DNA from: Mesorhizobium terrae
GTDB lineage: Bacteria > Pseudomonadota > Alphaproteobacteria > Rhizobiales > Rhizobiaceae
Length of the DNA: 64,000 bases
NCBI RefSeq assembly: GCF_008727715.1
Contig: NZ_CP044218.1
Coordinates: 372,001-436,000, forward strand
Reading direction: 5' to 3'
Shown here: in pieces, positions 54,786 to 63,301 of the stretch
Layout of the letters: each line of letters opens with the position of its first letter
Numbering within the stretch: the stretch's first letter is position 1
Notes under the pieces: model-generated
What the model was told of the DNA's origin: nothing
Database searches by the model: none
What the model saw: the letters and a program-made list of their open reading frames with translations, nothing else
Translations under genes and position numbers: made by a program

Positions 54786-55660
54786 CGTGCGGGCACCTTG
54801 TTGACGGTCTTGCGCACGACCAGGAACAGCGCCGCCAGGATGGCCACCGAGACGACGGTGGCGAGTGCCGCGCCGAAGGACCAGTTGCGCGAACTGCTGA
54901 ATTGCAGCTGGATCAGGCTGCCGATCATCAGGCGGCGGCCGCCGCCGAGCAGGTCCGGTGCAAGGAAGCTGCCCAGCGCCGGCGCAAAGACCAGCAGGCT
55001 GCCGGCTACCGCGCCTGGCTTCGCCAGCGGCCATACGACGCGGCGGAAGGTGCTCCAGCGCCCGGCATAAAGATCGTGCGAGGCCTCGATAACGTCGCCG
55101 TTGAGCCGCTCGAGCACGGCGTAGATGGGCAGCACCATGAAGGGCAGATAGGTGTAGACCATGCCCAGAAGAATCGCGACGTCGTTGTAGAGGAACTGGA
55201 CGTGACCCTCGACCAGGCCGATGCGGCGCAGACCATTGTTCAAGAGGCCCTCGTCGCGCAGGATCAGCACCCAGCAATAGGTGCGGATCAGGGTGTTGAT
55301 CCAGAACGGCAAGGTGATGAGCAACAGAAGCCGGGCGCGCTTTGCCGGCGCGCTGCACGCCATGTGCCAGGCCAACGGCAAGCCGATGGCGAGGCTGATG
55401 GCCACGGTCAGCGCGGCCAGAAGCACGGAACGCCAGAGAATGGCGAGATATCCGGTAGAGAAGACGAGATTGCCGTCGAAATCTTCCTGGAACAGCAACT
55501 GCCGATAGGCCTGCGCGGTGAACGGCATGGTCACGCCGCCATAGGCGCCGTTGGTCATGAAGGAATAGACCACCGCCAGCCCCATTGGGGCCAGCATGAA
55601 CAGCACCATGGTCACCAGGACCGGGGAACGCAAAAGGATCGTGGCCAGCCGGTCGTTCAT
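54782..55660 (-). CDS. Polyamine-type ABC transporter permease (PotB-like)
   Basis: The 292-residue permease begins at ATG 55660, overlapping the ATPase stop. It has the PotB-type FWINTLIRTYCWVLILRDEG and the coupling loop EASHDLYAGRWSTFRRVVWP, then PALGSFLAPDLLGGG. Together with the PotC-like subunit it would form the channel. An in-frame ATG at 55675 is less likely because of the coupled start. Confidence 0.93.
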   Translation of the reverse strand: MNDRLATILLRSPVLVTMVLFMLAPMGLAVVYSFMTNGAYGGVTMPFTAQAYRQLLFQEDFDGNLVFSTGYLAILWRSVLLAALTVAISLAIGLPLAWHMACSAPAKRARLLLLITLPFWINTLIRTYCWVLILRDEGLLNNGLRRIGLVEGHVQFLYNDVAILLGMVYTYLPFMVLPIYAVLERLNGDVIEASHDLYAGRWSTFRRVVWPLAKPGAVAGSLLVFAPALGSFLAPDLLGGGRRLMIGSLIQLQFSSSRNWSFGAALATVVSVAILAALFLVVRKTVNKVPAR

Positions 55661-56730
55661 GCGTCGAGCATCCATTCGTTTGCCCGATCCCAGGAAAATT
55701 CGGCCCGCTCGCCGACCGAAATACCCGAGACGGCGCCGCGCAGGCGTGCGCGGATGGAAATGTCACCCGTGCAGCGCGCCTCGATCAGCGTATCCGCGCC
55801 AAGAAAGGTCACACCGGTGACTGTGGCGGCGATGCCGCGATGTCCGGCGGCGGGTCTTGGATCGACCGAAATCTGCTCCGGGCGGATCGAGATGGTCCTG
55901 CCCTCGGGCCGACCGACAAGACCGGACGGGATGAGGTTCGCCTCGCCAATGAAATCGGCGACAAAACAGGTCGAGGGACGCGCGTAGATTTCGGCGGGCG
56001 CGGCCACCTGCAGCACCTTGCCCTTGTTCATCACCGCGATGCGGTCCGACAGGGCCAGCGCCTCCTCCTGGTCGTGGGTGACCATGACGAAGGTGAGCGA
56101 GGTTTCCTTCTGCAGCCGCTTCAATTCGCCCTGCATCGCCTTGCGCAGCTTGAGGTCGAGCGCCGACAGCGGTTCGTCGAGGAGCAGCACCCGCGGACGC
56201 GGCGCCAGTGCGCGAGCCAGCGCGATACGCTGCTGCTGGCCACCCGACATCTGCGTGGTGCGGCGGTCGGCAAAGGCCGGCATCTGCACCAGTTCGAGCA
56301 CCTCGTCGACGCGGCGTTTGATGTCCGCCGGTTTCCAGCGGAGCATTTCGAGCCCATAGGCGATGTTCTGGCGCACGTTCAGATGCGGGAAGAGCGCATA
56401 GCTCTGGAACATGGTGTTGACCGGCCGCTTGAACGGCGGCTCGTGGCCAATATCGCGACCGTCGAGCAGCACCCGCCCCGAGGTCGGATGCTCGAAGCCG
56501 GCAATGATGCGCAACAGCGTGGTCTTTCCGCAGCCGGAGGGGCCGAGCAAGGTGAAGAACTCATTGTCACGGATTTCAAAGGTGGCATCGTCCAGCGCGG
56601 CGATCTGGCCCGCGCCGAAACCGAAACGCTTGTCGACGTGATCGATACCAAGCAGGACAGCGCCTGCCCCGCTGACACGAGCCCCGGCCGGCGACATTTC
56701 CGCGATCCGATACAGCCCTCCGTCGTCCAC
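55657..56730 (-). CDS. Polyamine-type ABC transporter ATP-binding protein (PotA-like)
   Basis: This is an importer ATPase of 357 residues. GTG 56730 is eight bases after GGGAGG; ATG 56697 is an alternative. Walker A is LGPSGCGKTTLL, the signature is MSGGQQQRIALARAL, Walker B is VLLLDEPLSALD and the switch is VTHDQEEAL. A C-terminal TOBE domain covers about 270-357, including ISIRPEQISV. It lies 44 bases downstream of the aminotransferase gene in the same direction. Confidence 0.94.
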   Translation of the reverse strand: MDDGGLYRIAEMSPAGARVSGAGAVLLGIDHVDKRFGFGAGQIAALDDATFEIRDNEFFTLLGPSGCGKTTLLRIIAGFEHPTSGRVLLDGRDIGHEPPFKRPVNTMFQSYALFPHLNVRQNIAYGLEMLRWKPADIKRRVDEVLELVQMPAFADRRTTQMSGGQQQRIALARALAPRPRVLLLDEPLSALDLKLRKAMQGELKRLQKETSLTFVMVTHDQEEALALSDRIAVMNKGKVLQVAAPAEIYARPSTCFVADFIGEANLIPSGLVGRPEGRTISIRPEQISVDPRPAAGHRGIAATVTGVTFLGADTLIEARCTGDISIRARLRGAVSGISVGERAEFSWDRANEWMLDA

Positions 56731-56774
56731 GATGTTAGCCTCCCGTCCTTGTCCCGCTCGATGCCAGGTCGCCA

Positions 56775-58142
56775 CTACACCCGACCGAGACCGCGCTCCA
56801 GAGCCACCTCGGAAATGGCTTGGCGGAGAAGACGCGTGCAAAGTGCCAGATCATCACGTGTGGCTATGAGCGCCGGCGCGATCTCGATGGCGGTGCCGAT
56901 GGGACCGACGATGACGCCGAGTTCCCGCGCGCGCCGGGCGATCGCCACGACGGTGTCGTCGGTGAAAGCGGCGCGGCTTGCCTTGTCCGCTGTGAAGTCG
57001 ACGGCCTGCCAGAAGCCGCGGCCGCGAATGTCGCCGACGATCGGGTGATCGCCGAAAGCGTCCTTCATGCCCTGCTGCCATTCACGACCGAGCACATCCG
57101 AATTCTCGACCAGCTTTTCACGCTCCATGATCTCGATCACCTTTAGCGAGGCCGCGCAGCAGATGGCGTGGCCGCTATAGGTGTGGACGTGGCGGAAATG
57201 GCTGATGCCTTCGGCGATTTCGTCGCGAGTGACGACGGCACCGATCGGGGCGTAACCGGCGCCCATCGACTTGGCCATGTTGAGGATATCGGGCTCGATG
57301 CCGAGCTGTTCGGTGGCGAACCAGGTGCCAGCGCGACCGAAGCCGGTGATGACTTCGTCCATGATCAGCACGATGCCGTATTTATCGCAAAGCGCGCGGA
57401 CCTTTTTCCAGTAGCTCGGCATCGGGATCTGCACGCCATTGGCCTGCTGGAACGGCTCGCCGATGAAGGCAGCGACCAGTTCGGGGTCCTCGAGCAGGAT
57501 CTGGCGTTCGAGATGGGCAATGCAGATGTCGGAATAGGTCTCTTCGTCCAGCCCGTAGGGATTGCGGTAACGCATCGGATTGGCAACGAAGGAATGGCCC
57601 GGCACGCGCGGATCCGGCACGTCGCGCACCGCCAGCCAGTCGGTGCAGGACAAGGCACCCATGGTCGCGCCATGATAGGCGCTCCAGCGCGAGATGACCT
57701 TGAAGGCACGCGGCTTCCTGCCGCTCTGCTGAAGATACTGCTTGGCGATCTTCAGCGCGGTTTCCGTCGCCTCCGAGCCGCCGGAGGTGAAGGTCACCCG
57801 GTTCAGCCGGCCGGGCGTGATTTCGGCCAGCTTCCGCGCCAGCTCGGCGGCAGCGGCGTTTGTGTTACGCCCGGCGCCGGAATAATGCATAGTGACCGCC
57901 TGGTCGTACATCGCCTGAGCGATTTCGCGGTTGCCGTAGCCCAGCGAGCCGGCACGTGTCGTGGCGCTCATCATGTCGAGCAGCGTGGTGCCGTGCTGGT
58001 CGGTGACACGGACACCGCTGCCCGACATCAGGATGCTCGGGCCATGGGCATCCATATCCTCGCGCGGCACCAGCGGGAAGATCAGGTGCCTGGCGCTCGC
58101 CTCGGCGTCGTGAGCGGAATTTCTCAGCATTTGCGTGTTCAT
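56775..58142 (-). CDS. Class III PLP-dependent aminotransferase
   Basis: The 455-residue omega-transaminase-type enzyme would use pyridoxal phosphate to move an amino group from a terminal amine to a keto acid. It has VTFTSGGSEATETALKIA, YHGATMGALS, LIMDEVITGFGRAGTWFA with the conserved Asp, and the lysine in NMAKSMGAGYAPIGA. The C-terminal GVIVGPIGTAIEIAPALIA closes the fold. ATG 58142 lacks a strong ribosome site. It heads the importer operon and is divergent from a MocR regulator, a common pairing for genes using amines such as GABA, putrescine or taurine. Confidence 0.92.
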   Translation of the reverse strand: MNTQMLRNSAHDAEASARHLIFPLVPREDMDAHGPSILMSGSGVRVTDQHGTTLLDMMSATTRAGSLGYGNREIAQAMYDQAVTMHYSGAGRNTNAAAAELARKLAEITPGRLNRVTFTSGGSEATETALKIAKQYLQQSGRKPRAFKVISRWSAYHGATMGALSCTDWLAVRDVPDPRVPGHSFVANPMRYRNPYGLDEETYSDICIAHLERQILLEDPELVAAFIGEPFQQANGVQIPMPSYWKKVRALCDKYGIVLIMDEVITGFGRAGTWFATEQLGIEPDILNMAKSMGAGYAPIGAVVTRDEIAEGISHFRHVHTYSGHAICCAASLKVIEIMEREKLVENSDVLGREWQQGMKDAFGDHPIVGDIRGRGFWQAVDFTADKASRAAFTDDTVVAIARRARELGVIVGPIGTAIEIAPALIATRDDLALCTRLLRQAISEVALERGLGRV

Positions 58143-58245
58143 GAACCGACGGGCTTCCAGCTTGACTTTGGTCTTGAGGCCACAACGATAGGAGACTACT
58201 GAATGGGCCAAAATCGCCAGAAATGTACAAAATGGGGATACCAGT

Positions 58246-59712
58246 TTGAGCGAACCGATCCGCGACATCGCCATCGACTCGACGGTAATCGATCCGCTGG
58301 ACGCGGTGCCGATCTTCCAGCAGCTGTACCGGCAGATCCGCGACCAGATCGTTTCCGGCATCCTGAAGGACGGTGCCCGCCTGCCGTCGACGCGCGCGCT
58401 GGCCGCCGATCTCAGCCTGTCGCGCACCACTACCATCGCCGCCTTCGAGCAACTGGAGGCAGAGGGTTATATCGAGACACGCAAGGGCGCGCGCGCCAGG
58501 GTGCTGCCGCTGCCTTTCCTCGACCAAGGCCGCGACGTCGAGCGGCTGCCGACACTTCAGGATAATCTCTCGCAACGCGGCCAGACGCTGGTGACGCTGC
58601 GCCACGAAACCGGGTTTCCGGGCAGCTATACCCTGCAACCGGGTCTGCCCGACGCACTCAGCTTTCCCTTCACCATCTGGCGCCGCCTGATGTCGAAGCA
58701 TACACGCCATGCCGCCGGCGAGACCTTCGGCTATCACAGCTATGGGGGCCATCAGGGACTTCGCGAGGTGATCGCGCAATACATGCAATCCTCGCGCGGG
58801 GTGAAGTGCCTGCCCGACCAGATCATGGTGACCGCCGGTGCGCAGAGCGCGTTCCAGCTGCTGGCGCATCTTTTGATCGACGCCGGCGACCCGGTGATGA
58901 TCGAGGAACCGGGCTATACGGGCGCGCATGGCGCCTTCGTGGCGGCCGGCGCGCGCATCGAACCCCTTGCGGTCGACGGACGCAACTGGGACCTGAAGAC
59001 AATCGCCACGGTGCGACCGAAGCTGATCTACCTCACCCCGTCCTGCCAGTTTCCGCTCGGCTCGACGATGCGGATCGAGCAACGGCTGCGCATACTGCAA
59101 CTGGCGGCCGAGACTGGCGCCTGGGTGATCGAGGACGATTTCGACAGCGAGTTCCGGTTCAGCGGCAGTCGTGTGCCGACGCTCCAGTCACAGGACGTCG
59201 ACCATCGCACGATCTATGTCGGCTCCTTCGCCAAGACCATGCTGCCGGATTTGCGCCTGGGCTTCATCATCTTCCCGGGCGCCGTAGTGCGGCCGGTGCG
59301 CAAGGCGAATTTCCTGATGGGGACAGCTGCCCCGCTGGTAACGCAGGCGGCGCTAGCGGATTTTATCCGCAACGGCGATTTCGCGCGACACACACGGCGC
59401 ATGAAGCGGCTTTACGCAGTGAAGCGGGCGTTGCTGGTGGCGCAAGCCGAGGCATTGTTCGGCGATGTCATGGAACAGCTCGACGAAGGCAACGGCCTGC
59501 AAACCACCTGGCGGTTCCGGCGTGAAGCGGACGACGTCGCGATCGCCCAGAGCGCGCTGAAGGCCGGCGTCAACACCACCCCTTTGTCGGCGCATTACAT
59601 TCACGGCAAAGCCGAACAGGGGTTGATGATCGGCTATGCGGCGACCGAGGAAAAACAGATCCCGCGCGCGCTGCAAAAGCTCAACCAGGCCATCCGCCAG
59701 CATCTGGATTAG
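58246..59712 (+). CDS. MocR-family (GntR/aminotransferase fusion) transcriptional regulator
   Basis: This 488-residue fusion has a GntR winged helix at about residues 25-90 (LPSTRALAADLSLSRTTTIAAF) and an aminotransferase-fold domain from about 115 onward with EEPGYTGAHGAF, DDFDSEFRFSG and the PLP lysine in SFAKTMLPDLRLGF. Such proteins sense PLP-amine adducts. The start is TTG at 58246; no in-frame ATG is near. It is divergent from the aminotransferase-importer operon over 103 bases and is its likely regulator. It ends eight bases from a convergent gene. Confidence 0.92.
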   Translation: MSEPIRDIAIDSTVIDPLDAVPIFQQLYRQIRDQIVSGILKDGARLPSTRALAADLSLSRTTTIAAFEQLEAEGYIETRKGARARVLPLPFLDQGRDVERLPTLQDNLSQRGQTLVTLRHETGFPGSYTLQPGLPDALSFPFTIWRRLMSKHTRHAAGETFGYHSYGGHQGLREVIAQYMQSSRGVKCLPDQIMVTAGAQSAFQLLAHLLIDAGDPVMIEEPGYTGAHGAFVAAGARIEPLAVDGRNWDLKTIATVRPKLIYLTPSCQFPLGSTMRIEQRLRILQLAAETGAWVIEDDFDSEFRFSGSRVPTLQSQDVDHRTIYVGSFAKTMLPDLRLGFIIFPGAVVRPVRKANFLMGTAAPLVTQAALADFIRNGDFARHTRRMKRLYAVKRALLVAQAEALFGDVMEQLDEGNGLQTTWRFRREADDVAIAQSALKAGVNTTPLSAHYIHGKAEQGLMIGYAATEEKQIPRALQKLNQAIRQHLD

Positions 59713-59720
59713 CGGACGGG

Positions 59721-61859
59721 TTAGGCGGCGCGCAGCATCCGCTTCAGCACATTCCGCGTCATTGTCGCTACGGTGTTGTCGTAGCCATTGTGCGAAAGGG
59801 CACTGAACCACTGCATGGAGCCGACCGAGAAGACGAGACCGCCTTGCGCGGTTTCGAAACAGACGATGTCGGACCGCACCAGCGGGTTGTCCGGAAGCGT
59901 CGAAGCCTCATTGATGTCGCGGCGCTCGTCGATCACCAGCTGATAATCCGCCGAGAAGCCCGTTGCCGTGGCCAGAACCAACGCATGCGCGGGCGTTCCA
60001 AGCACCGGGTCGGCGCGGTCGACCTCATCGCCGGCAGCTCCGACGCCAAGGCCCAAGGTCTGGAAATCGCCGATCATTTCGTCTTCGACGATATTTGCGA
60101 GCAAGGCCGCCGCCAACGGATGCTTTCGGTCGGCCACCTGTCGGTACGGGCGCGGCAGGCCGCAGACGTCATGCGAGGTCCAGCCCTGGGCGGTGAAGCC
60201 GACACCGACAAGGCGCTGGGGCGCGCGGCCGCGAGACCGCCACAGACCACCGATCTCGCCGGTCAGCGCGTGCCGTGCCTCGCCGGGATTGGAGATCCAG
60301 GGCCGCGTGCCATTGGGCCGGCGCACCTCGATGGTGTTGCCGTCTTCCGACAACGAGGTGACGCTGTAAAACCCGTTGCCACCGAGATAAGCGAGGCTGC
60401 CGCCGGCGCCGAGATAGGTTTCGAACGCATCCAGCATCCGCCCCGACACATATTCGGGATGCGAGCCGGTCATGACTGCCTTGTAAGGCTTCAGCAGTGC
60501 CTCGCCTTCGCGGTGAAGGTCGTGGTCGGTGATGATGTCGACCGGTTGGTCAATGGCGTCGAGCCAATCGACGGCATATAGGTCGGCGCACAGATGACGG
60601 CCGAAATGTTCGCCGGCTACTGATTTCAGCAGTCCTCGACCCGGTCGAAACGTCTTGATTGGGTGGCGCAGCGAGGCGAACGGCACGCCTGCGCCGTCGA
60701 CATAGCGGTCATAGGCGCAGTTCAGCCCATAATCTCTCCACATCTCGTTGCCATAGGCGACATAGGTGAAGGTCGGCACCAGCAGTGCCAGCGGCGCCGT
60801 CGCTTGCCCATTGCGCGGACAGACGAGGAAAGGAAGATCGTCGGTCTCGCCGCCCGCCTTCAGCCGCGCCGTGTAGACACCGCTCGGCAGATCGCTGGGC
60901 ACGGCAAAGGCAAAACTCTCGCTCCAGTTCGCGTCGGACAGCGAATCCTCATGGAAATGGATGGCCGAATAACCGCGAGGGTCGGCCATGGGATCGTCGT
61001 TTTCGCCGCTCCAATGCGGACCGGTCATGAGGCGGACCGGCGATTGATGGGTGGTGCCGTGCAGTCCGCGCCCGCCAATGTCACGAACCTCGGTGCCATC
61101 GCTTCCGACGTTGAAATCCCAGGCCGCGATCAAGGGCTGCGGCAAAGCCGAAAAATCCGCAGCCGACACGAACCCGGCAAGCTCGGCATCGCCCAGGCAT
61201 TTTCCGAAGATGCAGGGATCGGCGATCTTGCCGTTGAAGAACAGGCCGGGACGCCCGCCTGCCATCGACGCGGCAATCAGAAGTGCGGTATCCGAACCGG
61301 CGGCGCGTGGCAAATGGCCTGCCGCTCCGGGCTCGCCGGCGATCGACAGGTCGCGCGGATGCAATCCGGCCGACAGCCGGGCCGACCCGCTAGCGGCATC
61401 ATAGCGCGCGGCGATCCAGTGCCAGCGGCGCTCGGCGACAGGTTCCTCGCCTTCGATCCGTGAGGGGCCGAGGCGCAGAAACAGCCTGCCGGTGTCAGTG
61501 AGGCCGAGCGCATAACCGGTTTCGTCTTCTCCTTCCTTGGACAGGATGACCTGTTCGCCGTGGCCGGGGCGCGTCGGATAAATCCAGGCAAACAGGGTGA
61601 AGTCGTCGGTCAGTCGCAGATCGGCGTGGTCCGGCACGACGACACAGGAGCCGGGAAACAGCGGCTGTTCCATGCCGGGATATTCGCCATTTGCGGGGCT
61701 TTCGATCGGCACTTCGCGGCGACCCGGCCCGCGCGGATCGGCATCGCCATGCAGCAGGCGCACGATCTCGGCCTTGAACACCGGAGCATCCGTGCTGACC
61801 ATGAAGGACAGCGTTTCGCCCGGACGGACACTCAGGCGGTCGGTGTACCCAGTCAGCAT
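59721..61859 (-). CDS. N,N-dimethylformamidase large-subunit homologue
   Basis: This 712-residue protein starts at ATG 61859 after GAGGGG. It has an N-terminal domain, a LamG/concanavalin-like domain at about 90-260 (FTLFAWIYPTRPGHGEQVI, RRWHWIAARYD), and a large C-terminal domain with LVPTFTYVAYGNEMW and MTGSHPEYVSGRMLDAFE. This is the layout of the beta subunit of N,N-dimethylformamidase, an iron amide hydrolase. No small-subunit gene is seen beside it. Proteins of this family are common outside dimethylformamide users, so the true substrate may be another amide. It is last in an operon with a HisD-like dehydrogenase. Confidence 0.82.
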   Translation of the reverse strand: MLTGYTDRLSVRPGETLSFMVSTDAPVFKAEIVRLLHGDADPRGPGRREVPIESPANGEYPGMEQPLFPGSCVVVPDHADLRLTDDFTLFAWIYPTRPGHGEQVILSKEGEDETGYALGLTDTGRLFLRLGPSRIEGEEPVAERRWHWIAARYDAASGSARLSAGLHPRDLSIAGEPGAAGHLPRAAGSDTALLIAASMAGGRPGLFFNGKIADPCIFGKCLGDAELAGFVSAADFSALPQPLIAAWDFNVGSDGTEVRDIGGRGLHGTTHQSPVRLMTGPHWSGENDDPMADPRGYSAIHFHEDSLSDANWSESFAFAVPSDLPSGVYTARLKAGGETDDLPFLVCPRNGQATAPLALLVPTFTYVAYGNEMWRDYGLNCAYDRYVDGAGVPFASLRHPIKTFRPGRGLLKSVAGEHFGRHLCADLYAVDWLDAIDQPVDIITDHDLHREGEALLKPYKAVMTGSHPEYVSGRMLDAFETYLGAGGSLAYLGGNGFYSVTSLSEDGNTIEVRRPNGTRPWISNPGEARHALTGEIGGLWRSRGRAPQRLVGVGFTAQGWTSHDVCGLPRPYRQVADRKHPLAAALLANIVEDEMIGDFQTLGLGVGAAGDEVDRADPVLGTPAHALVLATATGFSADYQLVIDERRDINEASTLPDNPLVRSDIVCFETAQGGLVFSVGSMQWFSALSHNGYDNTVATMTRNVLKRMLRAA

Positions 61860-61890
61860 CGTGCCCCTCAAAATCCCAAGGCTGCCATTC

Positions 61891-63195
61891 CTATTCGACA
61901 GCGACGCCATAGGGAACATTCTTCCCGCCGTAACGCCGGACACGAATGTTGGCCTGTTCGGCGTGGCCGACAAACCCTTCCATGATGCAGAGGCGCGAGC
62001 AATGTTCACCGATCACGGCAGAGGCCTCGTCGGTCAATATGCGCTGGTAGGTGCAGGTCTTGAGGAACTTGCCGACCCACAGGCCGCCGGTGTAGCGCGC
62101 GGCCTTTTTTGTGGGCAGCGTGTGATTGGTGCCGATCACCTTGTCGCCATAGGCAACCGTCGTGCGCGCGCCGAGGAACAAAGCGCCGTAGTTTTTCATC
62201 TTGTGCAGGAAATAGTCGGGTTCGGCGGTCATCACCTGCACATGTTCGGAGGCGATGCGGTCGGCTTCCTTGACCATCTCGTCCACCGTGTCGCAGACGA
62301 TCACCTCGCCGTAATCGTCCCATGCCTTGCGCGCGATCTCGGCGGTCGGCAGGATTTTCAGCAGGCGCTCGATTTCCGCAAGTGTGTCCCGGGCGAGTTT
62401 TTCCGAGTTGGTCAGCAGGACAGCGGGCGAGTTGATACCATGTTCCGCCTGGCCGAGCAGATCGGTGGCGCAGAGTTCGCCATCGACCGTGCCGTCCGCA
62501 ATGACCAGCGTTTCGGTCGGGCCGGCGAAGAGATCAATGCCGACGCGGCCGAACAGCAGGCGCTTGGCTTCGGCGACATAAGCATTGCCGGGACCGGCCA
62601 GCATGTCGACCGGCGCAATCGTTTCGGTGCCAAAGGCCATCGCAGCGATCGCCTGCACTCCGCCGAGGCAATAAATCTCGTCTGCGCCGGCCAGATGCTG
62701 GGCGGCGACGATCAGCGGTGCAATCTCGCCCTGGAATGGCGGTGCGCAGGTGATGACGCGCTCGCAGCCGGCGACCTTGGCGGTGAGCACCGACATGTGC
62801 GCGGAAGCGAGTAACGGATATTTGCCGCCGGGCACATAACAGCCGACATTGGCGATGGGGATGTTCTTGTGGCCGAGCACGACGCCCGGAAGCGTTTCGA
62901 CCTCGATGTCGCGTAGCGCATCCTTCTGAGCCTGGGCGAAATTGCGGACCTGCACCTGCGCGAACTCGATATCGGTGCGCTGGCGGCTGGTGAGGCCGTC
63001 GACGCAGCGTTTGATCTCCGCGTCCGTCAGCCGGTAGGACTTGCGGTCTAGGCCGTCGAACTTGACCGACAGCGCACGCACGGCCTGATCGCCGCCCTTT
63101 TCGACCTCGGCCAACAGAGCCTCGACGGCTTTGGTCAAGGCCGCCGCCTGAGCAGCCTCGCCTGTGAGCCGCGATGCCTTCAAGTGTCGTATCAT
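61891..63195 (-). CDS. HisD-like zinc dehydrogenase (histidinol/sulfopropanediol dehydrogenase family)
   Basis: The 434-residue NAD-dependent enzyme has the histidinol dehydrogenase fold. The zinc ligands are retained: Gln and His in [11 protein letters not shown], Asp in [14 protein letters not shown] and a C-terminal His in [14 protein letters not shown]. Other family landmarks are [13 protein letters not shown] and [15 protein letters not shown]. No histidine genes are near, so it is more like catabolic members such as HpsN, which oxidises 2,3-dihydroxypropanesulfonate. It lies 106 bases after a TPP enzyme gene and 31 before the amidase-like gene. The substrate is probably an alcohol or diol. 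Confidence 0.86.
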   Translation of the reverse strand: MIRHLKASRLTGEAAQAAALTKAVEALLAEVEKGGDQAVRALSVKFDGLDRKSYRLTDAEIKRCVDGLTSRQRTDIEFAQVQVRNFAQAQKDALRDIEVETLPGVVLGHKNIPIANVGCYVPGGKYPLLASAHMSVLTAKVAGCERVITCAPPFQGEIAPLIVAAQHLAGADEIYCLGGVQAIAAMAFGTETIAPVDMLAGPGNAYVAEAKRLLFGRVGIDLFAGPTETLVIADGTVDGELCATDLLGQAEHGINSPAVLLTNSEKLARDTLAEIERLLKILPTAEIARKAWDDYGEVIVCDTVDEMVKEADRIASEHVQVMTAEPDYFLHKMKNYGALFLGARTTVAYGDKVIGTNHTLPTKKAARYTGGLWVGKFLKTCTYQRILTDEASAVIGEHCSRLCIMEGFVGHAEQANIRVRRYGGKNVPYGVAVE

Positions 63196-63301
63196 GGGAT
63201 TGGCCTTTCCGGATCACAGGCAGACCGGCCGCCACGGTAAGGCCGCGGCGCCGGTTGGTTCATCGGGATGTCGGTGGCCGCTGCATTGCGACCGCACACA
63301 C

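Noticed and set aside
58143..58245. Possible MocR direct repeats (CCAAAAT and ACAAAAT copies near 58208-58233)
   Set aside because: The copies are short, differ in flanks and spacing, and one runs close to the regulator start codon; too weak to list as an operator.
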